A DNA stretch of 64,000 nucleotides from Dyella ginsengisoli LA-4 (GTDB lineage: Bacteria; Pseudomonadota; Gammaproteobacteria; Xanthomonadales; Rhodanobacteraceae). Of this stretch, positions 46,989-57,051 are shown one piece after another. The stretch's first letter is position 1; the number at the start of each line of letters is the position of its first letter. Made by a program: the position numbers and the translations under genes. The notes below the pieces were generated by a model that saw only the letters and a list, made by a program, of their open reading frames with translations, was not told the origin of the DNA and did no database searches. The stretch is taken from positions 62,001 through 126,000 of the forward strand of contig NZ_AMSF01000037.1 in NCBI RefSeq assembly GCF_000334915.1, read 5' to 3'.

Positions 46989-47423
46989 ATGCCATCGATC
47001 CAGGGCAGCACCATCATTCCCTGCCTGCGCTACCGCGACGCGCCCGCCGCCATCGACTGGCTGTGCCGCGCGTTCGGCTTCCAGCGCCACGCCGTCTACC
47101 CGGACGACGACGGCGGCATCGCGCACGCCCAGCTCAGCTACGGCCCGGGCATGATCATGCTCGGCAGCGTGCGCGACGATGGTTTCGGGGAGCACCTGCT
47201 GCACCCGGACCAGACCCAGGGGCGCGAAACCCAATGCGCCTGCGTGATCGTGGAGGACTGCCGCGCCCACTACGCCCAGGCCAAAGCCGCCGGCGCGCGG
47301 ATCGTGGACGACTACGAAGAGAAGGACTACGGCGGTGCCGGCTATAGCTGCCGCGACGTCGAAGGCCACCTGTGGTGGTTCGGCAGCTACGACCCGTGGA
47401 AGGACCAGGGCCCCGGCCAGTAG
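46989..47423 (+). CDS. VOC/PhnB-like glyoxalase-fold protein
   Basis: This 144-aa protein of the VOC superfamily, PhnB-like group, contains IIPCLRYRDAPAAIDWLCRAFGF, MIMLGSVRDDG and YSCRDVEGHLWWFGSYDPW. This last is the typical end with a metal-ligand-like Glu. Role unknown. The ATG at 46989 is behind GAGGAGACC; an in-frame ATG at 46959 lacks a site. It follows the AraC regulator on the same strand. Confidence 0.85.
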   Translation: MPSIQGSTIIPCLRYRDAPAAIDWLCRAFGFQRHAVYPDDDGGIAHAQLSYGPGMIMLGSVRDDGFGEHLLHPDQTQGRETQCACVIVEDCRAHYAQAKAAGARIVDDYEEKDYGGAGYSCRDVEGHLWWFGSYDPWKDQGPGQ

Positions 47424-47475
47424 GGCAGGCTCCGGCGCACGTCCTCGCCTGCCCTTCCGCCTGGGCAGGGTCCCC

Positions 47476-48330
47476 TCAGCGCACCACCAGCGCCGGCACC
47501 AGGCAGCGGCGGATCAGCGCGGTGGTGGTGCTGCCCAGCAGCAGCTCGCGGATGCGCGAGTGGCCGTAGGCGCCGAGCACCAGCAGGTCGATGCCGTGCC
47601 GCTCCACGTAACCGCCGATCACCTCCTCGGCGTTGCCGGGGATGATCTCGGTGCGGTGGGTGATCTCCAGCGCATCCAGCAGCGCGTGCGCCCAGTCCAT
47701 GTGCACGGTGGCGGCACGGTCTTCGCTGGCGGCCATCACCACGTGGCACTCCAGCCCTGCGAAAAGCGGGCTGCGCGCGACCAGGTCCACCGCCTTGCGC
47801 GAACTGGCACTGCCGTCGAACGCCAGCAGCACCCTGGCGATCGGGCGGAACGCGCGCGACGCCACCAGCACCGGCCGCGTCGCGGTACGCAGTACGCGCT
47901 CCAGCGTGCCCCCCAGGTGCAGCCGGGCGAAATCCGCCGCTTCGCCGCGCTTGCCCAGCACCAGCAGATCATGGGTGAGCTGCTCGTCCTCCAGCAGATC
48001 GACCAGGTTGCCGTGGCGCAGGCAATCACGCACCCCGGACACGCCGCGCTGCTGCAGGTCGGCCCTGGCAGCGTCCAGCAACTGGTGCCCGCGCGCCATG
48101 GCCAGGCGCCCGCGTTGTTCGTCCAGTCCCGCCAGCTCGGACAGCAGCGCCTGGTCGGTGTCCACACCGAGGTTGCCGCTGAGGTCGGCCGTCGTCGGAC
48201 GCTCCGGATGGCGATCGATCGCATGCAGCAGCTCGATGCCGGCACCCAGCCGGGAGGCGGCCCAGGCCGCGTGGTCGACCACGCTGCGCGTGTAGCTCGA
48301 GTCGTCGATACAGACCAGCAGATGGTTCAT
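47476..48330 (-). CDS. Tandem-domain universal stress protein (UspA family)
   Basis: This 284-aa protein is two UspA domains in one chain: residues about 1-150 (LLVCIDDSSYTRSVVDHAAW, LLVLGKRGEA) and about 160-284 (VLLAFDGSASSRKAVDL, LLVLGAYGHSRIRELLLGSTTT). The second has the G-x2-G-x9-GS ATP-binding signature. It acts in the cytoplasm in stress tolerance. It starts 9 bp downstream of the SulP gene stop, so the two form an operon; a linked SulP-Usp pair suggests a stress-related transport role. Confidence 0.9.
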   Translation of the reverse strand: MNHLLVCIDDSSYTRSVVDHAAWAASRLGAGIELLHAIDRHPERPTTADLSGNLGVDTDQALLSELAGLDEQRGRLAMARGHQLLDAARADLQQRGVSGVRDCLRHGNLVDLLEDEQLTHDLLVLGKRGEAADFARLHLGGTLERVLRTATRPVLVASRAFRPIARVLLAFDGSASSRKAVDLVARSPLFAGLECHVVMAASEDRAATVHMDWAHALLDALEITHRTEIIPGNAEEVIGGYVERHGIDLLVLGAYGHSRIRELLLGSTTTALIRRCLVPALVVR

Positions 48331-48339
48331 GTGCAGCTC

Positions 48340-49821
48340 CTAGTGGCCCGCCAGGGCCTCGACGGCATCGGGTTTGTCGTGGACAGCGAGACGGTCGACC
48401 AGCGTGGCGCTGGCCTCGTTCATGCCATGGACGTCGACCGTGGCGCCCTCGCGGCGGAACTTCAGCACCACCTTGTCCAGCGCGCCCACGGCGGTGAGAT
48501 CCCAGAAATGCGCGCGGCTGACGTCGATGCGCACCACATCCAGCGCCTCGCGGAAATCGAATGAGGCGACGAACGCCTCGGCCGAGGCGAAGAACACCTG
48601 CCCGGTGACGCGGTACTCGCGCATGCGGCCATCGGCGTTGAGCGCCGAGCCGACATGCATCACCTGTCCCACCTTGCGCGCGAAGAACAGCGCGCTGAGC
48701 AGCACGCCGACCAGCACGCCGATGGCCAGGTTGTGGGTGGCCACCACCACGATCACGGTGGCGATCATCACCACGCTGGACGATTTCGGGTGCTCGCGCA
48801 GGTTGCGGAACGAACTCCATTTGAAGGTACCGATGGAGACCATGATCATCACCGCGACCAGCGCCGCCATCGGGATGCGACTGACCCACTCGCGCGCGAA
48901 CACCACCATCGCCAGCAGCAGCACGCCGGCGCAGAAGGTGGACAGCCGCCCGCGACCGCCGGATTTCACGTTGATCACGGTCTGGCCGATCATGCCGCAG
49001 CCGGCCATGCCGCCGAACAGGCCGGCGACGATGTTGCCCAGACCCTGCCCCACGCACTCGCGGTTGCGGTCACCGGTGGTATCGGTGAACTCGTCGACGA
49101 TCGCCGCCGTCATCAGCGACTCGAGCAGGCCGACCACCGTCATCGGAATCGCATACGGCAGCACGATCGCCAGCGTGTGCAGGTTCAGCGGAACGTCCGG
49201 CCACAGGAACTGCGGCAGGCTTGCAGGCAGCGCGCCCATGTCGCCGACCGTACGCACGTGGGTGCCGGTCAGCAGGGTGAACGCGGTGATCAGCACGATT
49301 GCCACCAGCGGCGATGGCACCGCCCGGGTGATGCGCGGGAAGCCGTAGATGATCGCCAGCCCAACCGCGACCAGCGCGTAGACCATCCACGGCACGCCGA
49401 TCAGCTGCGGCAGCTGCGCCATGAAGATCAGGATCGCCAGCGCGTTGACGAAGCCGGTCACCACCGAGCGCGAGACGAAACGCATCAGCGTGCCGAGCTT
49501 GAACAGGCCCACCACCACCTGCAGCACGCCGGTGACGATGGTGGTAAGGAACAGGTATTGCAGCCCGTGGTCCTTGACCAGGGTGACCATCAGCAGCGCC
49601 ATCGCACCGGTCGCCGCGGAGATCATCGCCGGCCGGCCGCCGGTGATCGCCACGGTCATGGCGATGCATGAGGCCGCGTAGAGACCCACCTTCGGATCGA
49701 CGCCGGCGATGATGGAAAAAGCGATGGCCTCGGGGATCAGGGCCAGCGCGACGACGGTGCCGGCCAGCACGTCGTTGCGCACGTTGGAGAGCCAGTCCTG
49801 ACGGAATGTCCGGAGAGTCAT
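48340..49821 (-). CDS. SulP-family anion transporter with STAS domain
   Basis: This 493-aa inner-membrane transporter of the SulP family has about 11-12 helices. The first contains [23 protein letters not shown] and the family motif [27 protein letters not shown] lies mid-protein. A C-terminal STAS domain follows from about residue 405 ([36 protein letters not shown]). It probably takes up bicarbonate or sulfate with sodium or protons. Co-transcribed with the Usp gene; the promoter is in 49822-50232. Confidence 0.9.
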   Translation of the reverse strand: MTLRTFRQDWLSNVRNDVLAGTVVALALIPEAIAFSIIAGVDPKVGLYAASCIAMTVAITGGRPAMISAATGAMALLMVTLVKDHGLQYLFLTTIVTGVLQVVVGLFKLGTLMRFVSRSVVTGFVNALAILIFMAQLPQLIGVPWMVYALVAVGLAIIYGFPRITRAVPSPLVAIVLITAFTLLTGTHVRTVGDMGALPASLPQFLWPDVPLNLHTLAIVLPYAIPMTVVGLLESLMTAAIVDEFTDTTGDRNRECVGQGLGNIVAGLFGGMAGCGMIGQTVINVKSGGRGRLSTFCAGVLLLAMVVFAREWVSRIPMAALVAVMIMVSIGTFKWSSFRNLREHPKSSSVVMIATVIVVVATHNLAIGVLVGVLLSALFFARKVGQVMHVGSALNADGRMREYRVTGQVFFASAEAFVASFDFREALDVVRIDVSRAHFWDLTAVGALDKVVLKFRREGATVDVHGMNEASATLVDRLAVHDKPDAVEALAGH

Positions 49822-50232
49822 GGGGAAAAGGGATCCGGGGTCAGAAGCGCCCCGCCCGCGGCATGCATCTGCGGGGAAGGGAGCACAGGAATTTCCGGCC
49901 GCCGGTGGGCGACCGATCGTTTGCTGGGGTCTGGGGTTGCCGCGCTACGGTGGCGTAGGCGCGAGCCCGCCAACGACGGCGAGCGGAGAAGGAACAGGCA
50001 AAGACATCCAGAAAGGATACATCAAGCCCGCGGATCGCTGCCGCGTATGGCCGATGGAGCGCTCCGGCGGCCGCTCTCGTGCGATGCACGGGCCGGGCGC
50101 AGCGGGCCGGCCTCCGCCAGAAGCCACGGCCGGGGGCGCCCGCGGGGCCGCTCGCTACGGATGGGCGGCGATGCGGGCGGCAATTGCGCCGCGCATCGCC
50201 GCATCATGACGAGGCGGCAGCCGGAGTCACGA
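49822..50232. other. Non-coding stretch upstream of the SulP-Usp operon
   Basis: It holds the promoter region of the SulP gene and the downstream end of the hydrolase gene at 50233. No gene is supported; the open plus-strand frame is an Ala/Gly/Arg-rich GC artefact. No clear terminator or operator was recognised. Confidence 0.4.
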
Positions 50233-51855
50233 TCACTGTGCCGGCGGCTTCAGCGTCGAATGCGGGCGCGCGATGGCGTACATCTGCCAGGTGATCTGCT
50301 TCATCAGGCCCTGGCGGTCGTCGCCGATGCGGTACAGGTCGAAGTGGGTGCGGTCCGGGATGAAGTGGAACGAGGACTTCGCGCCCAGCCCGTCGAGCAC
50401 CGCCTTGAGCTTGTGGGCCGCACCGTCGAGGTAGAACGTGTCGGCGGTGCCCACGTAGAGGTGGATCTTGCCGTCGAGATCCTTCTTCAGCTGCGGCCAG
50501 TGCGTCTTCAGGCGATAGGCGATGTCGTAGTGATCGTGCCAGTACGCGACCACCGCCGGATCGACGTCGCCGGTGTCGCGGTCGAACATCGGCTCGGGAC
50601 GGCCGTCCTTGCCGCGCGGCGAGAACACCCAGTCGAACGAGGCCATCTGGCCGCCGTAGGGCCCGACCACCCGCTCCATCTGCGCGAACTGCTGGAAGGT
50701 GGCGATCACCTTGCCATGGTCGCGCACCAGCGGGTACGGCGTGCCGTCCGCACGGCGGTAGACGTTGGCGTGCGGTGCATACAGGTCGATGCCGGTGAAG
50801 TCGTGGAAATCGCTCGGATCGGGCGAGGTCGACCAGGTGCCGCCGAACACCTTCGGATAACGCGTCTGCAGCCACAGCGTGGCCCAGCCGCCGGAAGAAT
50901 GTCCGTTGAGGAAGCGCCCGCTGGCCTTGCCGTCCATGCGGTACTGCTTCTCCAGCGACGGAATCAGCTCGGTGGTGAGCGCCTGCCCCCACGGACCGTT
51001 GTTCACCGAGTCGGCGAATTCGTGCGTACCAGTGGGCGAGGACTCGTCCAGCAGCACCCAGATCATCGGCGGCATGGCCTTCTCGGCCATCTGTCCGTAC
51101 ATCGTCAGGCCGGTCATCGCCTCGCTGCGATAGCCGCCGGTGTAGCCGTGCGTGTGATAGACCACCGGGTAGGTGGTCTTGCCCGAAACGTCGTAGCCCG
51201 GCGGCAGCAGCACCCAGCCCTTCATGTGGATCGGCCGGCCCCAGAACGCGCTGAGCACCGGACTGACGAAGTCGATCGGCTTGAGGTGGGCCTTCGCCTC
51301 GGCCAGATGCTGCCTGGTGGTCGGACTGAGCGCGTGCTCGGGGATGTCCCACAGGTCATGCCCTGGCACCACCTTGTCCAGCACCAGTCGCGGCATGACG
51401 GCGGGCAGGTGGACTTCCACCACCGGGCTGATCAGGTCGCCGGCATCGCGGCCGGAGTAGTTGTAGTCGTGGTTCGTATCCAGCACCGCCTGCAGCAGGT
51501 AGTCGCCCGGCGGAAGCTGCGAGAACGCCTTGGGGAAGGCCACGGCATCGCCATCGAGCGTGACGCCCTGCCCTGGCACCAGGTGGGTCACCTCGCGCGC
51601 GGCGATGGCGGTCTGGGTGGGATCGAGCATGTTGCTGTCCACCTCCTCCACCTTGCCGTCCTTGGCCTGGACGCGGGCCGTGGCCGCGTCGACCGCGAAC
51701 AGCAGCAGGCGCCCGGACACCGGCTTGCCTGAAGCCGTACCCAGGTCGACGCGGAACAGCGCCGGGGCCGCCGGTGCGCTGTCACGCGCCGGGACCGAGG
51801 AAGCGATCGCCAGCCCACACAGGCCGGCGAGCAGGAACGATGCATAACGGCGCAT
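50233..51855 (-). CDS. Exported alpha/beta-hydrolase, esterase-D-like
   Basis: This 540-aa secreted protein has a signal peptide (YASFLLAGLCGLAIASSVPARD). A beta-rich N-terminal domain of about 200 residues follows. Then comes an alpha/beta hydrolase with nucleophile elbow LNGHSSGGWATLW (Ser near 318), oxyanion-type YPVVYHTHGYTGG and a late His in RTHFDLYRI. It resembles putative esterase family proteins that cleave short esters or siderophore-like lactones. Substrate unknown. It lies on the same strand as the serine hydrolase 54 bp upstream and may share its transcript. Confidence 0.85.
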   Translation of the reverse strand: MRRYASFLLAGLCGLAIASSVPARDSAPAAPALFRVDLGTASGKPVSGRLLLFAVDAATARVQAKDGKVEEVDSNMLDPTQTAIAAREVTHLVPGQGVTLDGDAVAFPKAFSQLPPGDYLLQAVLDTNHDYNYSGRDAGDLISPVVEVHLPAVMPRLVLDKVVPGHDLWDIPEHALSPTTRQHLAEAKAHLKPIDFVSPVLSAFWGRPIHMKGWVLLPPGYDVSGKTTYPVVYHTHGYTGGYRSEAMTGLTMYGQMAEKAMPPMIWVLLDESSPTGTHEFADSVNNGPWGQALTTELIPSLEKQYRMDGKASGRFLNGHSSGGWATLWLQTRYPKVFGGTWSTSPDPSDFHDFTGIDLYAPHANVYRRADGTPYPLVRDHGKVIATFQQFAQMERVVGPYGGQMASFDWVFSPRGKDGRPEPMFDRDTGDVDPAVVAYWHDHYDIAYRLKTHWPQLKKDLDGKIHLYVGTADTFYLDGAAHKLKAVLDGLGAKSSFHFIPDRTHFDLYRIGDDRQGLMKQITWQMYAIARPHSTLKPPAQ

Positions 51856-51909
51856 GCGGATCTCCCCTCATCGATGGAGGGCGCCGCCGGGTTCGGCGGC
51901 GCCGGTCGG

Positions 51910-53586
51910 TCAGTCTTCGGACGCCTTGTCCGCCTTTGCCGGCTTCAGGCGCAGGTCCTGGAAGTCGAAGCTGAAGTCGGTCAGCGGCGAGATCGGCTGC
52001 ATGCGCAGTTCGGTGATCCTGCCGTCGGCATCGAGCGTGTAGGTGGCGAAGGCGTCGGCGTTGAGCGTGCGGTCGTCCCACTTCACCACGAAGGTGCTGT
52101 GCTGCCACGGGGTCATGGTGCCGATCAGCTGCTTGGTATGGGCGAAGCGCATGCGCAGCTTGCCGCCCTCGTTGCTGACGATCACGTCGCCGTACCAGGG
52201 ATCCTGGAACGTACCGGCGTACCTGGCCTGCGGCAGGTCCAGCTTGGGGTGCTTCTCGCGCGCGGCGAGGTGCTTGGCCCAGCTGTCGTCCGCATGCGCT
52301 TCGCCCTTCTTCACCAGCTTGTCGTAGACGGCGACCCAGTCGGTCTTCTGGCCCGGATGCAGATAGGCGTCGAGCACGCGGTAGGTCACCGCGTTGAAGG
52401 CGGCGCCTGATTGCGCGTTGGTCAGCACCACCACGCCCAGGTGCTGGTCCGGCACCAGGGTCAGGCGCGAGACGAAGCCCGGCCAGCCGCCGGTGTGCCA
52501 GGCCAGCCGGTGGCCGCGGTAGTCGGACAGGAACCAGCTTTCGCCGTAGCCATAGAAGTTCGGCACCACCGGCTTGAACTCCGGCAGCGGCGGCTTGCCC
52601 ACCTTGATCGGGGTGAGCATGGTCCACATCTGGCGCTGGCTGTCTTCGGAGAAGATCCGCTGCGGCTTGCCGTCGGCACCGGTCTGCGGCAGCGCGCCGC
52701 CGGCGAGCTGCACGTTCATCCACTTGGCCAGGTCGTGCACGCTGGCGTAGATGCCGCCGGCGCCCGGGTCGTTGAGCCAGGCCATCGGCGGCACCGGCTT
52801 CAGATCCTTGAAGTTCTCCGGCGCGTAGCCGGTGGCCACGTCCATGCCCGGCTTGATGTAGGTCTCGTCGATCAGCGACTCGTCCATGCCGACCGGCTGG
52901 AAGATGTGCTGGCGGATGTAGTCGGCGTACTTCTGCCCCGAGGCCTGCTCGATCACCAGCGTCGCCACCGCGAACAGGATGTTGTCGTAGGCGTAGCCGC
53001 TGCGGAAACCGTTCTTGATCGGCACGTTCTTCAGGCGCTCGACCACGTCGCGGGTGGTGTACGAGGTCGGCGGCCAGTACAGCAGGTCGCCGGCGCCCAG
53101 CGAGAGGCCGCTGCGGTGCGCGAGCAGGTCGCGGATGCGCATCTCGTGGGTCACGTACGGGTCGGACATGCGGAACCACGGCAGGTGGTCGATGACCCGG
53201 TCGTCCATCTTCAGCTTGCCGGCCTCGTCCAGCTGCTGCAGCGCCGCGGCGGTGAACGCCTTGGTGTTCGAGGCGATGGCGAACAGCGTGTGCGCGTCCA
53301 CCGGCTGCTTCGGGTCCAGCGACTTGTCGCCGAAGCCCTGCTCCATCACCACCTTGCCGTCCTTGACGATCGCCACGGCGATGCCGGGCACGTCGAAGGT
53401 CTTGCGGGCGCTGTCGACGTAGGCGGCGAAGTCGGACAGGTCCGGCGGCAGTGCCGGGCGGGCGGTGTCGTCGACGCGGGCCGGCGGCGGCGTGGCCGCC
53501 TGCGGTGCGCCCTGGGCCATCGCGCCGGAAGCGGCAACGAACAGCGCCGCGGCGATCGCCGCGCGCAGGGAGGGACGGAAGGACAT
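51910..53586 (-). CDS. Exported serine hydrolase (class C beta-lactamase-like) with DUF3471 tail
   Basis: This 558-aa protein has a signal peptide (IAAALFVAASGAMAQ). A penicillin-binding-protein-like hydrolase domain has the SxxK motif SNTK (106-109) and a Tyr-x-Asn-like YAYDNILF; the usual KTG position reads WHTGG. A C-terminal DUF3471-type domain (YAGTFQDPWYGDVIVSNEGG) follows. Such proteins are peptidases or esterases outside the cytoplasm rather than true resistance enzymes. ATG at 53586. Confidence 0.88.
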   Translation of the reverse strand: MSFRPSLRAAIAAALFVAASGAMAQGAPQAATPPPARVDDTARPALPPDLSDFAAYVDSARKTFDVPGIAVAIVKDGKVVMEQGFGDKSLDPKQPVDAHTLFAIASNTKAFTAAALQQLDEAGKLKMDDRVIDHLPWFRMSDPYVTHEMRIRDLLAHRSGLSLGAGDLLYWPPTSYTTRDVVERLKNVPIKNGFRSGYAYDNILFAVATLVIEQASGQKYADYIRQHIFQPVGMDESLIDETYIKPGMDVATGYAPENFKDLKPVPPMAWLNDPGAGGIYASVHDLAKWMNVQLAGGALPQTGADGKPQRIFSEDSQRQMWTMLTPIKVGKPPLPEFKPVVPNFYGYGESWFLSDYRGHRLAWHTGGWPGFVSRLTLVPDQHLGVVVLTNAQSGAAFNAVTYRVLDAYLHPGQKTDWVAVYDKLVKKGEAHADDSWAKHLAAREKHPKLDLPQARYAGTFQDPWYGDVIVSNEGGKLRMRFAHTKQLIGTMTPWQHSTFVVKWDDRTLNADAFATYTLDADGRITELRMQPISPLTDFSFDFQDLRLKPAKADKASED

Positions 53587-53715
53587 GCGGGATTCCCCAT
53601 CGTTTGCGGAACGGATCGCCCCACTATCGCGGCAAAGCCATCGTGCCGCCTAGTCCGAAGGTCATGGGTGCTGGCCTGTGCCAAGATGCCGGCCCCGCCC
53701 GACGCCACGCCCGCC

Positions 53716-54576
53716 ATGACTGCCACCGACGATCTCTTCGGCGCTCCCGCGACAGCGGCCGTTACCGGCCCGGCGATCCGCTGCGGCATCGGCGGCTGGG
53801 TGTTTTCCGCCTGGCGCAACAACTTCTATCCGGCCGGGCTGGTGCAGCGGCGCGAGCTGGAATACGCCAGCCGCCAGCTGCGCAGCATCGAGATCAACAG
53901 CACCTACTACCGCGCGCCGGAGCCGGCCACCTACGCCAACTGGGCCAGGCAGGTGCCGGATGGCTTCGTGTTTTCGCTCAAGGCGCCCAAGCTGATCGTG
54001 CTGCAGCGCCGGCTGGCCGGCGCGGCGCGGATGATCCAGCCCTTCGTCGACGACCTGGATGCGCTGGGCGACCGGCTCGGACCGATCGTGTGGCAGTTCA
54101 CCCCGGCCCGTGAATTCGACGCGGACGACCTGGCGGCCTTCCTCGAGCGCCTGCCGCGCACGCTCAATGGCCGGCCGCTGCGGCACGCGCTGGAGGTGCG
54201 TCACGCCAGCTTCCTCAGCCCGGCCTATGTCGAGCTGGCCCGGGCGCACGGCGTGGCGACGGTATTCACCGACTCCCCGGACTATCCCTCGCTGGCCGAC
54301 CTCACCGGAGATTTCGCCTATGCCCGGCTGATGCGCAGCCGTGCCGGCGAAGCGGAGGGCTACCCGCCCGGCGAACTCGATGCATGGGCGGGACACGCCG
54401 CGCAGTGGCGCGATGGCGGCGACCCGCCGTCGCTGCCGCACGTCGGCCCGGCCGCCGGCAACGGTCGTGCGCGCGATGTATTCGTCTACTTCATCAGTGC
54501 CGACAAGGCCCGCAACCCGGCCGCAGCCATGGCCCTGCAGCGACGGGTGAACAACCTACCGAGAGATCACAGCTAG
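53716..54576 (+). CDS. DUF72 family TIM-barrel protein
   Basis: This 286-aa DUF72 protein (YecE-like TIM-barrel fold, related to UV endonuclease and sugar isomerases) contains RCGIGGWVFSAWRNNFYP, SIEINSTYYRAPEPATYANWA, FVFSLKAPKLI and DVFVYFISADKARN. Function unknown. The start is taken at the ATG at 53716; an in-frame ATG at 53686 would add 10 residues, and the much longer open frame upstream is antisense to the serine hydrolase. It converges with the GGDEF gene, with stops overlapping by four bases. Confidence 0.85.
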   Translation: MTATDDLFGAPATAAVTGPAIRCGIGGWVFSAWRNNFYPAGLVQRRELEYASRQLRSIEINSTYYRAPEPATYANWARQVPDGFVFSLKAPKLIVLQRRLAGAARMIQPFVDDLDALGDRLGPIVWQFTPAREFDADDLAAFLERLPRTLNGRPLRHALEVRHASFLSPAYVELARAHGVATVFTDSPDYPSLADLTGDFAYARLMRSRAGEAEGYPPGELDAWAGHAAQWRDGGDPPSLPHVGPAAGNGRARDVFVYFISADKARNPAAAMALQRRVNNLPRDHS

Positions 54577-55643
54577 TCGGCCACCATCACCCGATCGCGT
54601 CCGCCGCGTTTGGCGGCATACAGCGCCGCATCGGCGCGGGCATACAGCTCGGCGGTGGATTCGCCGACGCGCCAGGCCGCCACGCCGATGCTCACCGTCA
54701 ACGGCTGGCTCAGCCGCGCCTCGCGCACCGCGCGGCACAGCGCCTCGGCCTCGCGCGTCGCGCGGGCGCGATCCATGCCCGACAGCAGCAGGACGAATTC
54801 TTCGCCGCCGTGCCTGGCGGGAATCGTGGCCGGTGCCACCAGCCGCCGCAGCAACTGGCCGAATTCGGCCAGCACCTGGTCGCCGACCGGATGGCCATGC
54901 ACGTCGTTGATCGCCTTGAAATGGTCGATATCGATCAGCGCCAGCGACACCGGCTGCTGTTCCATCGCCGCATGGCTGAGCGCCTTTTCCAGCGCCACGG
55001 TGAAGGCGCGACGGCTGCTCAGGCCGGTGAGCGGATCCACCCCGAGCTGGGTCGACAGCTCCTCGTTGTGCAGCTCGAGCAGGCGCTGGTAATCCTGCAT
55101 CTGCTGCTCGTACCACTCGCGCTCCTCCAGGTGCTGGCGCAGCTGGCGGTTCACCCGGCGCAGCTCCATCAGGGTTACCACCTGGCGAGACAGCCGGGTC
55201 AGCGACTCGCGCTGGAACGGGCTGAGCTCCCGCGGCTGACGATCCATCACGCACAGCGTGCCGGCAACGTGCCCGGAGGGGCTGACCAGCGGCGCACCCG
55301 CGTAGAAGCGGATATGCGGGGTACCCAGTACGCGGGGGTTGTCGCGGAAACGCGGATCGTCCAGTGCGTCCTCCACCACCATCAGGCGCGAGGCGTCCAG
55401 AATGGCGTGGCCGCAGAACGAGACGTCCCGCGGCCCCTCCCTCGCATCCACGCCGAGCGCGGCCTTGTACCACTCGCGCTCGGCATCGACCAGGCTGACC
55501 GAACCCATCGGCGTACCACAGATGCCCGCGGCGACCGCCAGCAGGTCGTCGTAGGCCTGCTCGGGCAGGGTGTCGAGGATTTGGTAGCGGTGCAGTTCGT
55601 CGAGGCGGGCCGCCTCGGTGGCGGGACGTGCGGGTTTCTGCAT
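54573..55643 (-). CDS. GAF-GGDEF diguanylate cyclase
   Basis: This 356-aa protein has an N-terminal GAF sensor (residues about 20-165, with SVSLVDAEREWYKA, VSFCGHAI, FYAGAPLVSPSGHVAGTLC) and a short coiled coil. A GGDEF cyclase domain has DPLTGLSSRRAF and the active signature RHGGEEF (near 281), which should make cyclic di-GMP. No signal peptide or membrane helix. ATG at 55643. The ligand of the GAF domain is unknown. Confidence 0.92.
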   Translation of the reverse strand: MQKPARPATEAARLDELHRYQILDTLPEQAYDDLLAVAAGICGTPMGSVSLVDAEREWYKAALGVDAREGPRDVSFCGHAILDASRLMVVEDALDDPRFRDNPRVLGTPHIRFYAGAPLVSPSGHVAGTLCVMDRQPRELSPFQRESLTRLSRQVVTLMELRRVNRQLRQHLEEREWYEQQMQDYQRLLELHNEELSTQLGVDPLTGLSSRRAFTVALEKALSHAAMEQQPVSLALIDIDHFKAINDVHGHPVGDQVLAEFGQLLRRLVAPATIPARHGGEEFVLLLSGMDRARATREAEALCRAVREARLSQPLTVSIGVAAWRVGESTAELYARADAALYAAKRGGRDRVMVAD

Positions 55644-55695
55644 GAGGGGTGCGACGCGAGACGGTGACGTGGGGCCGCGCGTCCGCTGCGGTCGG

Positions 55696-56523
55696 CTACT
55701 GGTACTGCATTCTGCGAACCATACCCCCATCGGCGACGAAGTTCTCGCCCGTGATGAAACCGGACTGCGGCGAGAGCAGGAAAGCCGCCAGTGCACCGAT
55801 GTCCTCCGGCGTGCCGACCCGACCGGCGGGGTGCTGGGCATGGTCGGCCCGGCTCAGCTTCGGCGTGCGGCGCGTGGTCGGCTTGCGCCAGGCGTCGGTG
55901 GCGATCCAGCCCGGGCTGATCGCATTGACCCGCACCGCCGGGCCGGCGCTGATCGCCAGCGCATGGGTGAAGGCCAGCAGGCCACCCTTGCTGGCCGCGT
56001 AGGCCTCGGTATCCGGTTCGGACTGCAGGGCGCGGCTGGAGGCGACGTTGACGATCGCACCGCCGCCTGGCGCCTGCCGCAGGGCTGGCAGCGCGTGCTT
56101 GGCGCACAGGAAGGCACCGTCCAGGTTCACGCCCAGGCGGCGGCGCCACTCGCGCAGGTCGAGCCGCTCCAGCGGTCCGGTATGCGGATCGGCGATGCCG
56201 GCGTTGTTGACCAGACCGTCGATCCGCCCGAAGCGTCGCAGCGCCCCCGCGACGAAGCGCTGCACGCTGGCCTCGCGACTTGCGTCCAGGCGCAGGAACG
56301 CCGCGGCATCGCCCGCCTGCCACTCCTCCAGGCAGGCCCGGCCGGCCTCGCCGTCGACATCGCCGATCAGCACGCGTCCGCCCGCCGCCAGGACGGCCTG
56401 GGCGATGCCGCGGCCGATGCCCTGGGCGCCTCCGGTCACCAGCACCAGGCGCCCGCACAGCGGCGCGGGATCAGCCGCCGCCGGGCGGAGAAAGGAGGGT
56501 ACGGCGCGGGGACGGGGCGGCAT
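55696..56523 (-). CDS. Short-chain dehydrogenase/reductase
   Basis: This 275-aa classical SDR has the cofactor motif VTGGAQGIGRG, NNAG, a Ser in VASSRALQ, the catalytic pair YAASK and the C-terminal segment GRVGTPEDIGALAAFLLSPQSGFITGENFVADGG. It oxidises or reduces an unknown alcohol or ketone with NAD(P). ATG at 56523 behind the Arg/Pro-rich upstream frame, which is not used. The next gene (56644) is divergent, 120 bp away. Confidence 0.9.
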   Translation of the reverse strand: MPPRPRAVPSFLRPAAADPAPLCGRLVLVTGGAQGIGRGIAQAVLAAGGRVLIGDVDGEAGRACLEEWQAGDAAAFLRLDASREASVQRFVAGALRRFGRIDGLVNNAGIADPHTGPLERLDLREWRRRLGVNLDGAFLCAKHALPALRQAPGGGAIVNVASSRALQSEPDTEAYAASKGGLLAFTHALAISAGPAVRVNAISPGWIATDAWRKPTTRRTPKLSRADHAQHPAGRVGTPEDIGALAAFLLSPQSGFITGENFVADGGMVRRMQYQ

Positions 56524-56643
56524 GGCGAAGACTCCTGAAGCGGGGCACCGACCATGCATCGTCCCGCGGCGCGGCTCAACGGGCGGTCAACGCCATCCGG
56601 CCACGGGCGCTACACTGCGCGCCCGTCCCGGACCCCGCCCGCC

Positions 56644-57051
56644 ATGCGCAAACTGCTCGGCCTCGTGATCGTGCTGGTCGTCGCCCTGCTGATCTGGCGA
56701 CAGCAGCCGCATGCCCCGCTGCCGGATCCGGCACCGCCCGCGCATCGTTCGTCGATGGCCGGGCCACGCGCCAGCGAGAACGGCCAGCTGCCGCCGGAAG
56801 CGCGCCGGACGCTGGCCCTGATCGCCCGGGGCGGACCGTTCCCGCACGCGCAGGACGGCACGGTGTTCGGCAACTACGAAGGCCTGCTGCCAGCGCAGCC
56901 GCGCGGCTACTACCACGAATACACCGTGGAGACTCCCGGCGCGCGCACCCGCGGTGCGCGGCGCATCATCACCGGCGGCAATCCACCAGCGGTTTACTAC
57001 TACACCGACGACCACTACCGCAGTTTCCGCCGCATCGAGGGAGCGCGATGA
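56644..57051 (+). CDS. Barnase-like secreted ribonuclease
   Basis: This 135-aa protein has an N-terminal membrane/signal segment (LLGLVIVLVVALLIW) and a microbial RNase (N1/T1/barnase) domain. The domain contains ALIARGGPFPHAQDGTVFGNYEG, HEYTVETPGARTRGARRI with Glu92 and Arg106/107, and TDDHYRSF with His124, matching the barnase catalytic Glu-Arg-His. It should cleave RNA 3' of guanine and be toxic inside cells. The stop overlaps the next ATG by four bases (ATGA), coupling it to a barstar-like inhibitor. Confidence 0.88.
   Translation: MRKLLGLVIVLVVALLIWRQQPHAPLPDPAPPAHRSSMAGPRASENGQLPPEARRTLALIARGGPFPHAQDGTVFGNYEGLLPAQPRGYYHEYTVETPGARTRGARRIITGGNPPAVYYYTDDHYRSFRRIEGAR

Noticed and set aside
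49820-50209. Plus-strand 129-codon frame near the SulP gene
   Set aside because: Ala/Gly/Arg-rich with no ribosome site; looks like a GC artefact.
52411-53715. Long upstream extension of the DUF72 frame
   Set aside because: It lies antisense to the serine hydrolase; the DUF72 domain only begins near 53750.
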